Positions 1 to 10,152 are shown, counted from the first letter of the stretch. The stretch is 64,000 nt of DNA from Candidatus Ruthturnera sp. Tsphm01 (GCA_030142985.1 CP125320.1:129639-193638), one strand, 5' to 3'. Made by a program: numbers and translations. Notes: a model not told the origin generated them from the sequence alone.

Positions 1-307
1 GATACTGATGGTAGTGCATAAACTTAGATAATGATTGGCAGGCTTCAATGGTGGTTTGACCATGTAAATCTAAGGTTGGTACATGGCCGATATTGCCTTG
101 TTTCATTTTTTTAATCATTTTTGGTGAAACACCATTTTGAGCATAATTAATTATATCTGAGCCAGATAAGTTACCGTAAGTAATGTGGGTATAAGCCTTA
201 AAGGCTTTTTTCTTTGTTGGGTCTTGAAGCGTGGCTTTGTCTTTATTAACAGGGGTACTGTTTTCAACGATACTTCTAAATAATGCTTTATCAGACTCAC
301 TTATCAT
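1..307 (-). CDS. Smr-domain protein (SmrA/SmrB-like), N-terminal part
   Basis: Partial gene running off the left edge; the ATG is at 307 on the minus strand and about 102 codons are visible. The N-terminus (ISESDKALFRSIVEN) and the later LDLHGQT motif match the start of the Smr domain in SmrA/SmrB-type proteins, a family of RNA- or DNA-acting nucleases; E. coli SmrB cleaves mRNA at collided ribosomes. The catalytic C-terminal part with the GxGxH region is outside the window, so integrity cannot be judged. Whether it is SmrA or SmrB is not resolved. Confidence 0.75.
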   Translation of the reverse strand, partial: MISESDKALFRSIVENSTPVNKDKATLQDPTKKKAFKAYTHITYGNLSGSDIINYAQNGVSPKMIKKMKQGNIGHVPTLDLHGQTTIEACQSLSKFMHYHQY

Positions 308-414
308 GCCACTATTTAAGAGAATTAATTATTATGAGATATAAGTATAACTAATTTGGTGAAAAATCACGCTCTTTTTATAAAAATCTTAAATTATTAC
401 AAAGGTATGAATGC

Positions 415-440
415 AAAAAACCCTCAAAAGAGGGTTTTTT
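415..440 (-). terminator. Intrinsic terminator after rpsT
   Basis: A perfect stem (CCCTC/GAGGG, loop AAAA) is flanked by six A on one side and six T on the other, so it can work in both directions. It lies 20 bp beyond the rpsT stop codon and also faces the promoter side of the Smr gene. Confidence 0.85.
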
Positions 441-460
441 AAATAATTTAAGGGTTGATT

Positions 461-721
461 CTATAACGCTTTAATTTGTGCATTTAAGCGTGATTTTTTT
501 CTAGCTGCTTGGCTTTTGTGTATTAAGCCTTTGTTAACTGCTTGGTCAATCATCTTTTGCATGATGGTAAAACCACCTTGCGCTTGTTCTTTGTTACCTA
601 CTTCCAAAGCATAAGTAACTTTTTTAATAAAGGTGCGAACTTTAGCGCGAATTTGTGAATTGTGCTTGTTGCGTTTAACTGCTTGTCTTGCGCGTTTTTT
701 AGAACTTGCTGAATTAGCCAT
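461..721 (-). CDS. rpsT: 30S ribosomal protein S20
   Basis: 86 residues, the usual length for S20. It begins MANSASSKKRARQA and is very rich in Lys, Arg and Ala, with the helical core (KRNKHNSQIRAKVRTF) and the C-terminal KSQAARKKSRLNAQI of the family. S20 binds 16S rRNA early in 30S assembly. It is monocistronic here, with its own promoter candidate upstream and a strong terminator downstream. No anomaly seen. Confidence 0.97.
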   Translation of the reverse strand: MANSASSKKRARQAVKRNKHNSQIRAKVRTFIKKVTYALEVGNKEQAQGGFTIMQKMIDQAVNKGLIHKSQAARKKSRLNAQIKAL

Positions 722-753
722 TATGAAAGAAATATAAAATAATTAAAGGCGTA

Positions 754-782
754 ATTATAAAGTCTTAAATGCCAAAAGTCTA
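754..782 (-). promoter_or_regulatory. Candidate rpsT promoter
   Basis: On the minus strand TAGACT (777-782) and a perfect TATAAT (754-759) are separated by 17 bp, about 33 bp upstream of the rpsT ATG. The -10 box is perfect and the -35 box matches 4 of 6 consensus bases. Prediction by eye only. Confidence 0.5.
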
Positions 783-795
783 TAGAGCATTAGGA

Positions 796-1410
796 TTATT
801 TATTCAATCCCTCTAACGAACCAATCAAATTAAGTATTTTTTTCTTATTAAACAGTAAATGCCAAGTTTTACCGCCTTGAGATTTCCATAAAGATACCGC
901 CCGAATACCTGCTAGTAGTAACGCTCTAATGTGGTTTGCAGTATGTTTATTAGACAAGTAGACTTGTTCGCCATTGATCATAATTCTAGGATTCAAACCG
1001 CCCAAGGTTGACTTATAAAGTTGAGCTAAACGTGCCACTGAATTTGCATGATAAATATCAAAGAATTTCTGATTTTTAATCAGATCAATTTCCAGAGTGA
1101 TTCGATCGAGTAGTGTTTGATTTTTCATCAATTTCTTTTCAAGATTGATTAAAGCTAATGTGTAAAGGATAATTTGTCGTATGTGCTTGGTCTTATTGCT
1201 TAATACAACTTTTAATGCAGCGATGCCTATCAATAAATCTTGCTCTGGATTGAATACTTCTTCAAGTTTGGTACTACTAGTGATGATACTTTTTAAGCTG
1301 GCTTGATTGCTATTTGCATCACAAGTACCCGTTGAGGCGAGTTGGTCAACCAGTGTCGTGGTTTGTAATATACTGGCAAGTGCCAAGGTTTGGTTGCGTA
1401 ATTTATTCAT
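796..1410 (-). CDS. hflD: HflD-like protein
   Basis: 204 residues when started at the ATG at 1410 (MNKLRNQTLALAS), which has GAGAGG upstream and aligns with the E. coli HflD start; an ATG at 1431 overlapping the mnmA stop would add seven residues but has no ribosome site. Family features seen: the TLALASILQ start, LVDQLASTG, LINLEKKLMKN, and near the end IRALLLAGIRAVSLWKSQGG. HflD is a peripheral membrane protein known to oppose lambda CII; its housekeeping role is unclear. It follows mnmA as in E. coli, where the pair is conserved. Confidence 0.9.
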   Translation of the reverse strand: MNKLRNQTLALASILQTTTLVDQLASTGTCDANSNQASLKSIITSSTKLEEVFNPEQDLLIGIAALKVVLSNKTKHIRQIILYTLALINLEKKLMKNQTLLDRITLEIDLIKNQKFFDIYHANSVARLAQLYKSTLGGLNPRIMINGEQVYLSNKHTANHIRALLLAGIRAVSLWKSQGGKTWHLLFNKKKILNLIGSLEGLNK

Positions 1411-1430
1411 AATTATGCAAAAGCCTCTCA

Positions 1431-2522
1431 TTATAATTTATATTCAATAATTGCACCACCAAGACACGTTTCATGATCATAAAAAACAATGGATTGGCCT
1501 GGGGTAATTGCACGTTGAGGCTGCTTAAAAACAACCTTTAATTGCTTGTTATCACTTTGACTAATCATACAAGATTGTGATTGCTGACGGTAGCGTATTT
1601 TGGCGTTACACGCCAGTGGTAATGTTGGTGGTGTGTTAATCCAATGAGGCTTGGAGGCATTTAAGGTTTGGTGGTATAGTAACGCATGGTCACCTTGCAC
1701 AACCATCAGTTCATTACGCTTAATACACTTATCTGCTACAAACCAAGGCTCACCTGACTTACCAAAGCCACCACCAATCTCTAAGCCTTTGCGCTGACCT
1801 ATGGTATAAAAAGCCAAGCCTTGATGATGTTTAATAAATTGACCTTGCTCATCTACAATATCACCTTGTTGTTTTGGTAGATAGGTTGCCAAAAACTCAG
1901 AAAAATTGCGCTCACCAATAAAACAAATACCTGTTGAATCTTTTTTGTTAGCAGTAATAAATCCATTTTCTGTGGCAATATTACGCACATCAATTTTATT
2001 AATCTCACCTAAGGGGAATAGGCTTTTTGAGAGTTGGTATTGACTTAAAAGATGCAAAAAATAACTTTGGTCTTTGTTATCATCTAAACCTGTTTTAAGT
2101 TGATAAGCGCCATTCTTTTTAACAATACGAGCATAATGTCCTGTGGCAATTTTATCTGCACCTAGTGATAGCGCATGTTCTAAAAACGCTTTAAATTTAA
2201 TTTTTTGATTGCATAAAACATCAGGATTAGGCGTACGACCTTTTTTATGCTCTTTAAGAAAATAGGCAAATACATCATCCCAATAGTCCGCTGAAAAATT
2301 AACAGTATGTAATTTTACATCAAGCTTATCGGCAACTTTTTGTGCATCAGATAAATCTTGCTCGACGTTACAATGCCCATCCTTGTCATCCTCTTCCCAA
2401 TTTTTCATAAACAATGCTTCAACTTGATAGCCTTGTTTGAGTAGTAATAGTGTAGCTACTGAGGAATCGACCCCACCTGATAGTCCAACTATGATTTTAG
2501 TATCTTTATTCAAATTTTTCAT
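1431..2522 (-). CDS. mnmA: tRNA-specific 2-thiouridylase MnmA
   Basis: 363 residues from the ATG at 2522 (MKNLNKD); a further in-frame ATG at 2534 would add four residues. It thiolates U34 of tRNA-Lys, -Glu and -Gln using sulfur relayed from IscS/Tus proteins. The PP-loop SGGVDSS lies near residue 16, and the two catalytic cysteines are seen in [12 protein letters not shown] (about C104) and [12 protein letters not shown] (about C200). The start overlaps the tail of the broken phoH upstream by 17 bp; hflD follows 20 bp after the stop. Confidence 0.96.
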   Translation of the reverse strand: MKNLNKDTKIIVGLSGGVDSSVATLLLLKQGYQVEALFMKNWEEDDKDGHCNVEQDLSDAQKVADKLDVKLHTVNFSADYWDDVFAYFLKEHKKGRTPNPDVLCNQKIKFKAFLEHALSLGADKIATGHYARIVKKNGAYQLKTGLDDNKDQSYFLHLLSQYQLSKSLFPLGEINKIDVRNIATENGFITANKKDSTGICFIGERNFSEFLATYLPKQQGDIVDEQGQFIKHHQGLAFYTIGQRKGLEIGGGFGKSGEPWFVADKCIKRNELMVVQGDHALLYHQTLNASKPHWINTPPTLPLACNAKIRYRQQSQSCMISQSDNKQLKVVFKQPQRAITPGQSIVFYDHETCLGGAIIEYKL

Positions 2523-2885
2523 ACGCCAAAACAATACGTTGTACTAACTTGTGCCTGACGACATCTTTTGATTCGAAATGACGAAATGAAATTTTATGCT
2601 CATTTTTTAGCACCTTTATTGCATGCAATAAGCCTGATTGATTGGGCTTATGTAAATCAATTTGAGTTATATCTCCAGTAATGACCATTTTTGAACAAAA
2701 CCTTAATCGAGTTAAAAACATTTTCATTTGCTTCACGGTGGTGTTTTGCGCCTCATCTAAAATAATAAACGATTCATTCAAAGTCCTGCCTCAAAACTTT
2801 TAGCAATGGTTTCTAAGTTTCTACCTAATGAGCCGCAAATATTAGCCAGTTGTTCTGCATCATCGATATCAAGTGTTAATTTCAT
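2506..2885 (-). pseudogene. phoH: phoH-like (ybeZ) ATPase gene with internal deletion
   Basis: Two pieces of one PhoH-family gene. From the ATG at 2885 a 35-residue frame (MKLTLDIDDAEQLANICGS) matches the PhoH N-terminus and stops at 2778. In another frame, GRTLNES followed by [18 protein letters not shown] and [11 protein letters not shown] (down to 2506) is the C-terminal third with the Walker B region. PhoH proteins are about 320-350 residues; the middle, including the Walker A loop, is missing and the junction near 2785 shifts frame. A TTG at 2781 could start the 91-residue tail, but without Walker A it should not be a working ATPase. Confidence 0.85.
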
Positions 2886-3000
2886 TAAGTTGTTTCATTA
2901 TAATAATAACCAATCAGACCGTGTTTGAGAATATCAAAAAATCTTCATTATGATACAATGGCGTGTTTAAATTTTACCGATATAACTTAAGAGAAAAACA

Positions 3001-3450
3001 ATGAATAAAATGATATCGAGCTTGGTGCTGATTTTGCTATCTTTGTTGGTTATCACTCAAACAGGTGCAACGAACCACGATATTGATGGCATTACTATTC
3101 ATAATCCATGGGTACGCTTGGCACCATCAAATGCACCTGTGTTAGGTGTATTTATGGAAATTCATAATAATTCTAATCATGATATTAGATTATTATCTGC
3201 CAATGCCAGTGGATACAAACGACTTGAGTTGCATAAAACTGAGTATAAAAATGGTATGATGAAAATGACTAAGCAGGGTTTTATGCCTATTCTAGCCCAT
3301 GATAAATTGATTTTAAAGCCAGGCAGCTGGCATATTATGATGATTAGTCCCGAGTCGGCGTCAAATGAAGGTGAATTTGTTATGGTAGAGTTAATATTTG
3401 ATAACGGCTCATCAAAAACATTACGCGTTAAAGTAAAAAAAGAAATATAA
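3001..3450 (+). CDS. PCu(A)C-type periplasmic copper chaperone
   Basis: 149 residues with a signal peptide (hydrophobic residues 5-20, cleavage near TGATN). The copper-ligand pattern of the family is present: a Met in GVFMEIHN, then LHKTEYKNGMMKM and GSWHIMMI. PCuAC delivers Cu(I) to the CuA site of cytochrome c oxidase, usually together with a SCO protein, and a SCO gene follows 23 bp downstream, so the pair is probably an operon. A TACAAT-like -10 lies about 45 bp upstream of the ATG. Confidence 0.9.
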   Translation: MNKMISSLVLILLSLLVITQTGATNHDIDGITIHNPWVRLAPSNAPVLGVFMEIHNNSNHDIRLLSANASGYKRLELHKTEYKNGMMKMTKQGFMPILAHDKLILKPGSWHIMMISPESASNEGEFVMVELIFDNGSSKTLRVKVKKEI

Positions 3451-3473
3451 CAATGAAACACCGCTAACCTTAA

Positions 3474-4148
3474 ATGTTTAAAAAAATATTTATTGTTGTT
3501 GTGATGGTAGTAATCGTATTGTCTTTGTATGTAAATTTTAATCATAATTACAAAGGTTTATCTAAGCAACTTAAAGCCTCTTTCATGCTTTACAATCCTG
3601 ATAAAGAATTATCATATTTTTCGTTGGTTGACCATAATAACAATAAATTTGATAACAAAAACTTTAAGGATAAGTGGACGTTGTTGTCTTTTATTTATAC
3701 GCATTGTCCAGATGTTTGTCCCACCGGGTTGATGGATATGTCAATACTCAAATCCATCTTGATTAAAAGAGGTGCAAGCATTGTGCCTAACATTGTAACC
3801 ATTACTTTTGACCCAATTAGAGATACGCCTGAAGTGTTAAAAACTTATGTAACCTATTTTGATAAGAGTTTTTTAGGCGTATCTGGAAATCAAAGTCAGA
3901 TTAACCAATTGGTACAAGATTTTGGTGCTTATTATGAACGGGTAGTTTATGCCAAAAATGGCAAATCAACTGTGTTTAAGAATGACAAACCATTACCAGA
4001 ATGGGCGTTGGTAGCTGGTTATTTAATTAATCATACTGCTTGGATTTATTTGGTTGGCCCAAATGGACAAATTTTTGCTGGCTTTCCATTGCCACACAAT
4101 CCACTTGAAATGGCAGATGATATCGAATTACTAACTGAAAATTATTAA
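3474..4148 (+). CDS. SCO1/SenC-family copper protein
   Basis: 224 residues with one N-terminal membrane anchor (residues 4-19) and a thioredoxin-like periplasmic domain. The copper/thiol motif CPDVC is seen in FIYTHCPDVCPTG (about residue 80), TFDPIRDTPEVL follows, and the conserved distal His is in NHTAWIYLVGPNG. SCO proteins act in CuA assembly of cytochrome oxidase. It is the second gene of the copper pair. Role assignment is by family; partner oxidase genes are not in the window. Confidence 0.92.
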   Translation: MFKKIFIVVVMVVIVLSLYVNFNHNYKGLSKQLKASFMLYNPDKELSYFSLVDHNNNKFDNKNFKDKWTLLSFIYTHCPDVCPTGLMDMSILKSILIKRGASIVPNIVTITFDPIRDTPEVLKTYVTYFDKSFLGVSGNQSQINQLVQDFGAYYERVVYAKNGKSTVFKNDKPLPEWALVAGYLINHTAWIYLVGPNGQIFAGFPLPHNPLEMADDIELLTENY

Positions 4149-4221
4149 AAAAATCTTTTGTTATTGTTAGTGACTTGTGAGAACTTGTTTTAAATTACCA
4201 CTTTGCCAAATCACAATATAT

Positions 4222-5544
4222 TTAGACCACTAAATCACCCACTAAAGAATTGCCACGACCTTGGGTGATTTTTACATTGACAATTTGACCAATCAGAGAC
4301 TTATCACCTTTGAAGTGCGTATTACGCATATTTTCTGTACGTCCAAATAGGTTGCCTCCTTTTTTTGCCATATTTTCTACCAATATTTTTTGAACACTAC
4401 CAACCATTGATTTGGAGATGGTTTCAGTATTTTTGCCTATTGCTTTTTGTATTAATGCTAAGCGCTGTTTTTTAACATTCATATCGAGATCATCAGGATA
4501 ACTTGAAGCAGGCGTCCCGGGGCGGGCAGAATAAATAAAGCTAAATGATTTATCAAAGCCAATTTCATCAATTAACGCCATGGTATCAAGAAAATCTTGT
4601 TTATTTTCACCTGGGAAGCCAATAATAAAATCACTTGATATAGAGATATTTGGGCGAATTTTGCGTAATTTTCTAATTTTTGATTTATATTCAATAACCA
4701 TGTGTCCGCGTTTCATTAATCTGAGAATTTTGTCAGAACCACTTTGAATGGGCAAGTGTAAGTGCGAAACCAATTCTGGCACTTCCATGTAAGTCTCAAT
4801 TAAACTGTCGCTAAATTGAGTTGGGTGTGAGGTGGTATAGCGAATGCGTTTAATACCATCAATTTGCGCTACAATGTTAATTAACAGTGCCAAATCGGCC
4901 ATCTCTCCATCGTCCATCAAACCCTGATAAGCATTGACATTTTGTCCAAGCAGGTTAACTTCTCTAACACCTTGACTAGCTAAAATTTTAACCTCATTGA
5001 TGACATCATCAAATGGGCGTGATACTTCTTCACCGCGTGTATAAGGCACAACACAAAATGTACAATATTTGCTACAACCTTCCATAATTGAGACAAAAGC
5101 GGTAACAGCGTTTATTTCTGGTTTTGGCAGGTGATCAAACTTTTCAATTTCTGGGAATGAAATATCAATACTGGTTTGTTTATTATTAAGTGCATCATTG
5201 AGCATTTTGGGCAATCTGTGCAAGGTTTGTGGACCAAAAATAATATCCACATAGGAAGCGCGTTTGAGAATTAACTCACCCTCTTGTGAGGCAACACAAC
5301 CACCTACGCCAATGATTAAATTAGGATTTTTGTCTTTTAATTTGCGCCAACGACCAAGTTGATGGAATAGTTTTTCTTGGGCTTTCTCACGAATTGAGCA
5401 AGTATTAAGCAGTAGCACATCAGCATTGGTTACATCATCAGTTAGTGTCAAACTATGGGAATATTTAAGCACATCAACCATTTTATTAGAGTCATATTCG
5501 TTCATTTGACACCCAAAAGTGCGAATATATAATTTATTTATCAA
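4222..5544 (-). CDS. miaB: tRNA-2-methylthio-N6-dimethylallyladenosine synthase MiaB
   Basis: 440 residues, full length. The N-terminal UPF0004 domain carries Cys at about 12, 49 and 83 ([32 protein letters not shown]), the radical-SAM cluster is CSKYCTFC (157/161/164), and a TRAM domain closes the protein ([23 protein letters not shown]). MiaB methylthiolates ms2i6A37 in tRNAs reading UNN codons. The mscS-like gene lies 3 bp upstream in the same direction, so it is probably co-transcribed. Confidence 0.96.
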   Translation of the reverse strand: MINKLYIRTFGCQMNEYDSNKMVDVLKYSHSLTLTDDVTNADVLLLNTCSIREKAQEKLFHQLGRWRKLKDKNPNLIIGVGGCVASQEGELILKRASYVDIIFGPQTLHRLPKMLNDALNNKQTSIDISFPEIEKFDHLPKPEINAVTAFVSIMEGCSKYCTFCVVPYTRGEEVSRPFDDVINEVKILASQGVREVNLLGQNVNAYQGLMDDGEMADLALLINIVAQIDGIKRIRYTTSHPTQFSDSLIETYMEVPELVSHLHLPIQSGSDKILRLMKRGHMVIEYKSKIRKLRKIRPNISISSDFIIGFPGENKQDFLDTMALIDEIGFDKSFSFIYSARPGTPASSYPDDLDMNVKKQRLALIQKAIGKNTETISKSMVGSVQKILVENMAKKGGNLFGRTENMRNTHFKGDKSLIGQIVNVKITQGRGNSLVGDLVV

Positions 5545-5547
5545 TGG

Positions 5548-6600
5548 TTACTTTTGCACCTCAGGCAAAATTCCTTCTGAACTAAGGTGTAGCGTTTGTG
5601 TTGGATAGGCAATTTCAGCTTTGTGTTTGGCAATAATTTGTGCAATATCTAATAGAATCTTTTCTTTTATTTTTTGAAAAGTAGTTTTGTTAGTGGTTTT
5701 AGTAAAGGCATACACATTGAAATCAAGCGATGAGGCATTAAAACGATTAAAATAAACTCTCAGTGATTGAGAATTGTCAATGTTTGGGTTATTTTTTAGA
5801 ATTTGCTCTATTTCACTCACAATGGCAGGAAGTTGTTCAATATCGTTATAGCGAATGCCAATCACTTCTTTAATGCGACGATTAGTCATGCGTGATGGCG
5901 TCTCAATGGGAATGGTGGCAAAAATTGAATTGGGGATATAAACAGGGTTTTTGCTAAAAGTGCGGATGCGCGTCATACGCCAGCCAATTTTTTCAACAGT
6001 ACCTTCAAATTTAGCAGAGCGAATCCAGTCTCCTGTTGAAAATGGTTTATCCATTTGAATCATTAACCCGCCAAAAATATTTGATAACATATCTTTAGCG
6101 GCAAAACCCATCACAATACCACCAACACCACCAAGTGTAAGCAAACCAGAGATTGAAAAGCCTAAGTATTGTGCCACAATTAAAGCAATAGCAATACTAA
6201 TTAAAATTTTAGCCAATCTTGAAAATAGCCTAACTGAATCATTATCAATGTTAGTATCTTTTTCAATTAAGTAAGCCTCAACACCTGATATTATCCGAAC
6301 AATGCCCCAAGTCATGATAAAGATAGGCGTAATATCAATGTGGTCAACAACACTAACTAAGATTTTGACTTGGTCTTTAAATATATTAATTGATAAAAAT
6401 ATTAAACCAAACCAAATTAGCATTTTCAGTGGTGGTGATACTGCTTTGATTAAATGGTCATCTAGTTGGTTTTTCGTTTTTCTAGCATGTTTAGTAATGT
6501 TGTTTAAAATAAATCCAAGCATCATGTGCGCAATAAATGCAACAACTAATAAAGCGCCAATAACTTGGTAGGGTGTTATGTTTTGTAAAAAATCATTCAT
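5548..6600 (-). CDS. MscS-family mechanosensitive channel
   Basis: 350 residues with about four predicted membrane helices in the first 170 residues, the pore-lining Gly/Ala-rich TM3 (LTLGGVGGIVMGFAAKDML), then the beta domain (FSTGDWIRSAKFEGTVEKIGW) and a C-terminal alpha/beta part (IPNSIFATIPIETPSR). The family opens under membrane tension to release solutes on osmotic downshock. The length is closer to YnaI/YbdG-like members than to the 286-residue MscS. It belongs to the minus-strand run glyQ-yqaA-nlpD-mscS-miaB. Confidence 0.88.
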   Translation of the reverse strand: MNDFLQNITPYQVIGALLVVAFIAHMMLGFILNNITKHARKTKNQLDDHLIKAVSPPLKMLIWFGLIFLSINIFKDQVKILVSVVDHIDITPIFIMTWGIVRIISGVEAYLIEKDTNIDNDSVRLFSRLAKILISIAIALIVAQYLGFSISGLLTLGGVGGIVMGFAAKDMLSNIFGGLMIQMDKPFSTGDWIRSAKFEGTVEKIGWRMTRIRTFSKNPVYIPNSIFATIPIETPSRMTNRRIKEVIGIRYNDIEQLPAIVSEIEQILKNNPNIDNSQSLRVYFNRFNASSLDFNVYAFTKTTNKTTFQKIKEKILLDIAQIIAKHKAEIAYPTQTLHLSSEGILPEVQK

Positions 6601-6629
6601 GAGTTTTATTTTAACTAATTTTTGGTTTG

Positions 6630-7154
6630 TTATTTTAGATATTTAAGTGGGTCAATAGGTTGTTTAAACTTTTTCATTTCAAAGTAAAAAGGCACTTTGC
6701 TGGTAATAGCAATTATTTGCCCTTTGGTAACGGCATCATTGTTTTCCACCATTAGTGCTTTATTTTGTGTGTATGAACTGTAAAAACCAAATGGGTGGCG
6801 AATGATAATCATTTTACCATGGCTTTTCATTTTATTACCAACATACACCACTTTACCATCACGAATGGCGCGTACATTTTGTCCAGTTTTAGTATCAAAA
6901 GTTAAGCCTAAATGCTTGTTTCTTGTTGAGAAAGTTTTACTTATGTTGCCTTCAACTGGGATAGACCATCTGTTTGTCTTTTTAACAATTTTTTGTTTTG
7001 TTTTTCTAGTTTTGGTCGTATTGTTAGCAAATTTTTGTTGACTAATATTTTGTAAGTTAGTGGACTTTTCGACAATAATAATTTCTTGCTGGGAAGAAAA
7101 ACAACCTGTCGTTAACAGAAAGACAAGCCCAAGGGGTAAAAATTTAATTAGCAT
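6630..7154 (-). CDS. NlpD-like lipoprotein with degenerate M23 domain
   Basis: 174 residues. A lipoprotein signal is seen (LVFLLTTGC, Cys at about 18), then a linker and a LytM/M23 fold (GKVVYVGNKMKSHGKMIII, VTKGQIIAITS, IDPLKYLK). NlpD is usually over 250 residues with a LysM domain; no LysM is visible here. The metallopeptidase ligands look lost: HxxxD reads HLGLT, YAHN reads YTQN and HFE reads YFE. That fits a non-catalytic amidase activator such as NlpD/EnvC. It overlaps the end of yqaA by 11 bp, a neighbourhood typical of nlpD. Confidence 0.75.
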   Translation of the reverse strand: MLIKFLPLGLVFLLTTGCFSSQQEIIIVEKSTNLQNISQQKFANNTTKTRKTKQKIVKKTNRWSIPVEGNISKTFSTRNKHLGLTFDTKTGQNVRAIRDGKVVYVGNKMKSHGKMIIIRHPFGFYSSYTQNKALMVENNDAVTKGQIIAITSKVPFYFEMKKFKQPIDPLKYLK

Positions 7155-7716
7155 GCCAAATACCTAGTGCAATGACCACAATTAAAGTATAACCTAAACG
7201 ATCAATGTATTTTTGTAACCATTGATCACATTGTTGGCCATAAGCTTTGATCAACGAGACAACTAAATAATATCTAGCTGCACGTGCAATGAGTGACATA
7301 ATAATAAATGGCAACAATGCCATGGACATAGTGCCAGCAGTAATAGTAGCTAATTTGTATGGGATAGGGCTAAATGCTGCAATACCAACTACCCAGATAC
7401 CATAAGTATCAAAAAATGTTTTGATGTGTGCGACTGATTCTAGCTTGATGAGTTCAAAACCCAATAAAAATTGTAATAACACTTCGCCTAGAAAATATCC
7501 AGCCAAGCCACCAAGCACTGAAAAAATAGTACAAATAAAAGCAAAATAATAGGCTTTATCAGGGCGTTTGAGTGTCATGGGCGCTAATATTACATCAGGC
7601 GGAGGGTAGGGCAAAATGCTAGATTCTAAAAAACTAATCACTGATAAATAATAAATAGCATATCTGCTTTCAGTCCAGTTAAGAATTCTTAAATAAATTT
7701 TGGAAAATATATACAT
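7144..7716 (-). CDS. yqaA: YqaA-family (DedA superfamily) membrane protein
   Basis: 190 residues with about five membrane helices. Family marks are SFLESSILPYPPPDVILAPM near residues 28-47, GGLAGYFLGEVL and FSPIPYKLATITAG. YqaA proteins are DedA/SNARE-associated relatives thought to act in membrane lipid handling; the exact function is unproven. In gammaproteobacteria the gene commonly precedes nlpD, as here, and the two frames overlap. Confidence 0.88.
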   Translation of the reverse strand: MYIFSKIYLRILNWTESRYAIYYLSVISFLESSILPYPPPDVILAPMTLKRPDKAYYFAFICTIFSVLGGLAGYFLGEVLLQFLLGFELIKLESVAHIKTFFDTYGIWVVGIAAFSPIPYKLATITAGTMSMALLPFIIMSLIARAARYYLVVSLIKAYGQQCDQWLQKYIDRLGYTLIVVIALGIWHAN

Positions 7717-7740
7717 GTTATTTTTTACTCGCCTTAGTTT

Positions 7741-8637
7741 CTATGTCTTAAGCATTGGAAAACCTAAAACTTTACGTGAATCATAGTAAGTTTGTGCCAC
7801 CTTTTGGCTCATGGCACGCACTTTTCGAATAAATCGTGCGCGATCTGTTACACTAACGGCGTGGCGTGCATCAAGTAAATTAAATAAATGCGAGGCTTTT
7901 ATTACTTGTTCGTAGGCAGGGTAAGGCAAAGATGCCTCAATTAGTTTTTCATGCATGGCTTCTGCCTCATCAAATTGTTTGAATAGTATCTCGGTATTGG
8001 CAATTTCAAAGTTATATTTTGATTGCTCAACTTCGTTTTGATGGAACACATCAAAATAACTAACTCCCTCAACCCAAATTAAATCAAACACGCTATCAAC
8101 GCCTTGTAAGTACATGGCTAAACGCTCTAGTCCGTAAGTAAGTTCACCCGATATCGGTTTACAAGCCAAGCCACCAACTTGCTGAAAATAGGTAAATTGA
8201 GAAACTTCCATACCATTTAACCAAACTTCCCAGCCCAAACCCCAAGCTCCTAAAGTTGGCGATTCCCAGTTGTCTTCTACAAAGCGTACATCATGCTTGG
8301 TTAAGTCAATACCAATTTCAGTTAAAGATTCTAAATACAAATCTTGAATGTCAATAGGTGAAGGCTTTAACAATACTTGAAACTGGTAATAGTGTTGTAA
8401 ACGATTTGGATTTTCGCCATAGCGACCATCGGTGGGGCGACGAGAAGGTTGCACGTAAGCCGCCTTCCAAGGCTCAGGGCCAATGGCTCTTAGAAATGTA
8501 GCAGGGTGAAAGGTGCCAGCACCCATTTCCATATCAAAAGGTTGTAATAAAGCACATCCTTTTGAAGCCCAAAAAGTTTGTAGTTTTAAGATTAAATTTT
8601 GGAATGAAGCGCAAGCATTCAAGTCTGAAATTGACAT
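7741..8637 (-). CDS. glyQ: Glycyl-tRNA synthetase alpha subunit
   Basis: 298 residues, the standard length. Class II features typical of GlyQ are visible: [44 protein letters not shown] and [12 protein letters not shown]. The alpha2beta2 enzyme charges tRNA-Gly. The beta subunit gene glyS, normally adjacent, is about 20 kb away on the other strand (28203-30272), so the operon has been split. Confidence 0.97.
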   Translation of the reverse strand: MSISDLNACASFQNLILKLQTFWASKGCALLQPFDMEMGAGTFHPATFLRAIGPEPWKAAYVQPSRRPTDGRYGENPNRLQHYYQFQVLLKPSPIDIQDLYLESLTEIGIDLTKHDVRFVEDNWESPTLGAWGLGWEVWLNGMEVSQFTYFQQVGGLACKPISGELTYGLERLAMYLQGVDSVFDLIWVEGVSYFDVFHQNEVEQSKYNFEIANTEILFKQFDEAEAMHEKLIEASLPYPAYEQVIKASHLFNLLDARHAVSVTDRARFIRKVRAMSQKVAQTYYDSRKVLGFPMLKT

Positions 8638-8723
8638 ACTAATTCAACAGAAAAATAACAAAAATTTTACCGCAAATTGTTATAAAAAAGTCTTGTATCA
8701 AAGTGTTTTTTTGACATTATTAT

Positions 8724-10121
8724 CTAATACTTGTAGTTTTCAGGCTTGAATGGGCCATTTTTAGGGACATTAATGTAGTTAGCTTGAGTAGTTGTCATTA
8801 CCGTAAGTACACCACCAAAACCACTAACCATTCCTAAAGCTACTTCTTCGTCTAGTTTTTTAGGTAGTACTTCAACATAAATATCACCGCCTTTATCGGC
8901 AAATTTTGCATCAAATAAGTGTATTTGTGCTAAGACTTGGTTGGCAAATGAACCATCCATGATGCGGCTTGGATGTCCTGTTGCATTGCCTAAGTTGACT
9001 AGACGACCTTCGGATAATAAAATCAAATAGTCGTTTTTGTTATTCGTTCTAAAGATGCGATGAACTTGAGGTTTAATCTCGTCCCAATGCCAATTATCAC
9101 GCATATATTGCGTATCAATTTCATTGTCAAAATGCCCAATATTGCAAACCACTGAGCCTGATTTAAGAGTTTGTAGCATGGCATTGTCACAAACATTAAT
9201 ATTGCCAGTGGTAGTGACGATTAAATCAGTTGTACTTAGCAAGTCTTTATTGATACTATTAACTAAACCCGTATTAATACCGTTAATATAAGGAGAAACA
9301 ATCTCAAACCCATCCATGCAAGCTTGCATGGCACAAATTGGGTCAATTTCGCTGATTTTAACAATCATACCTTCTTGGCGTAATGATTGTGCAGAGCCTT
9401 TGCCAACGTCACCATAGCCAATCACCAGGGCTTTTTTACCCGACATAAGCATATCAGTGCCGCGCTTAATGGCGTCATTTAGCGAGTGGCGACAACCGTA
9501 TTTATTATCGTTTTTTGATTTGGTAACTGAGTCATTTACATTGATAGCAGGCACTTTAAGCGAGCCTTCTTCCATCATTTCTAATAAGCGATGAACGCCC
9601 GTCGTGGTTTCCTCAGAGATGCCGTGAATATTGACCAACATTTCTGGATATTTTTCGTGTAGCATTTGAGTTAAATCACCACCATCGTCAAGCACCATGT
9701 TGGCTGCCCAAGGCTTACCATTTTCTAAAATGGTTTGTTCAATGCACCATAAAAATTCCTCCTCAGTTTCACCTTTCCAGGCAAAAGTTGGAATATTAGC
9801 TGCTACCATAGCACTAGCGGCATGGTCTTGAGTTGAAAAAATGTTACAACTTGACCAGCGCACTTGCGCTCCTAAATCAACCAATGTTTCCATCAAAACA
9901 GCGGTTTGAATGGTCATGTGAATACAGCCAAGAATTTTGGCATCTTTTAAAGGTTGTGTGCTTTGATATTTTTTCCGAAGTGCCATCAGTGTCGGCATTT
10001 CTGTTTCTGCAAGTTCTATTTCTTTGCGACCATAATCGGCTAGTGCCATATCAGTAACTTTGTAATCTTGGTTGTTTAGGGTTGGGTTACCCGTCTGAAT
10101 TGTTGTGTGCTGCTTACTCAT
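8724..10121 (-). CDS. ahcY: Adenosylhomocysteinase
   Basis: 465 residues. It hydrolyses S-adenosylhomocysteine to adenosine and homocysteine, completing the activated-methyl cycle. Seen: [20 protein letters not shown] near the N-terminus, [14 protein letters not shown], the NAD-binding [22 protein letters not shown] and the C-terminal FKPENYKY with the Lys-Tyr end conserved in the family. AGGAG lies 7-11 bp upstream of the ATG. The leader carries an SAH riboswitch and its own promoter, although metK lies upstream on the same strand. Confidence 0.97.
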   Translation of the reverse strand: MSKQHTTIQTGNPTLNNQDYKVTDMALADYGRKEIELAETEMPTLMALRKKYQSTQPLKDAKILGCIHMTIQTAVLMETLVDLGAQVRWSSCNIFSTQDHAASAMVAANIPTFAWKGETEEEFLWCIEQTILENGKPWAANMVLDDGGDLTQMLHEKYPEMLVNIHGISEETTTGVHRLLEMMEEGSLKVPAINVNDSVTKSKNDNKYGCRHSLNDAIKRGTDMLMSGKKALVIGYGDVGKGSAQSLRQEGMIVKISEIDPICAMQACMDGFEIVSPYINGINTGLVNSINKDLLSTTDLIVTTTGNINVCDNAMLQTLKSGSVVCNIGHFDNEIDTQYMRDNWHWDEIKPQVHRIFRTNNKNDYLILLSEGRLVNLGNATGHPSRIMDGSFANQVLAQIHLFDAKFADKGGDIYVEVLPKKLDEEVALGMVSGFGGVLTVMTTTQANYINVPKNGPFKPENYKY

Positions 10122-10152
10122 TTTTTGTTCTCCTAAAAGGGTTTAAAAAAAT

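Noticed and set aside
188-194. Unusual stop-codon recognition motif in release factor 1 (PET instead of PAT or PVT; residues 188-194 of the prfA product, gene at 20219-21310)
   Set aside because: The middle position of the PxT motif varies among release factors and the flanking residues are normal, so I see no reason to infer recoding.
3177-3545. 122-codon minus-strand frame
   Set aside because: It lies opposite the clearly coding PCuAC and SCO genes and has no family features.
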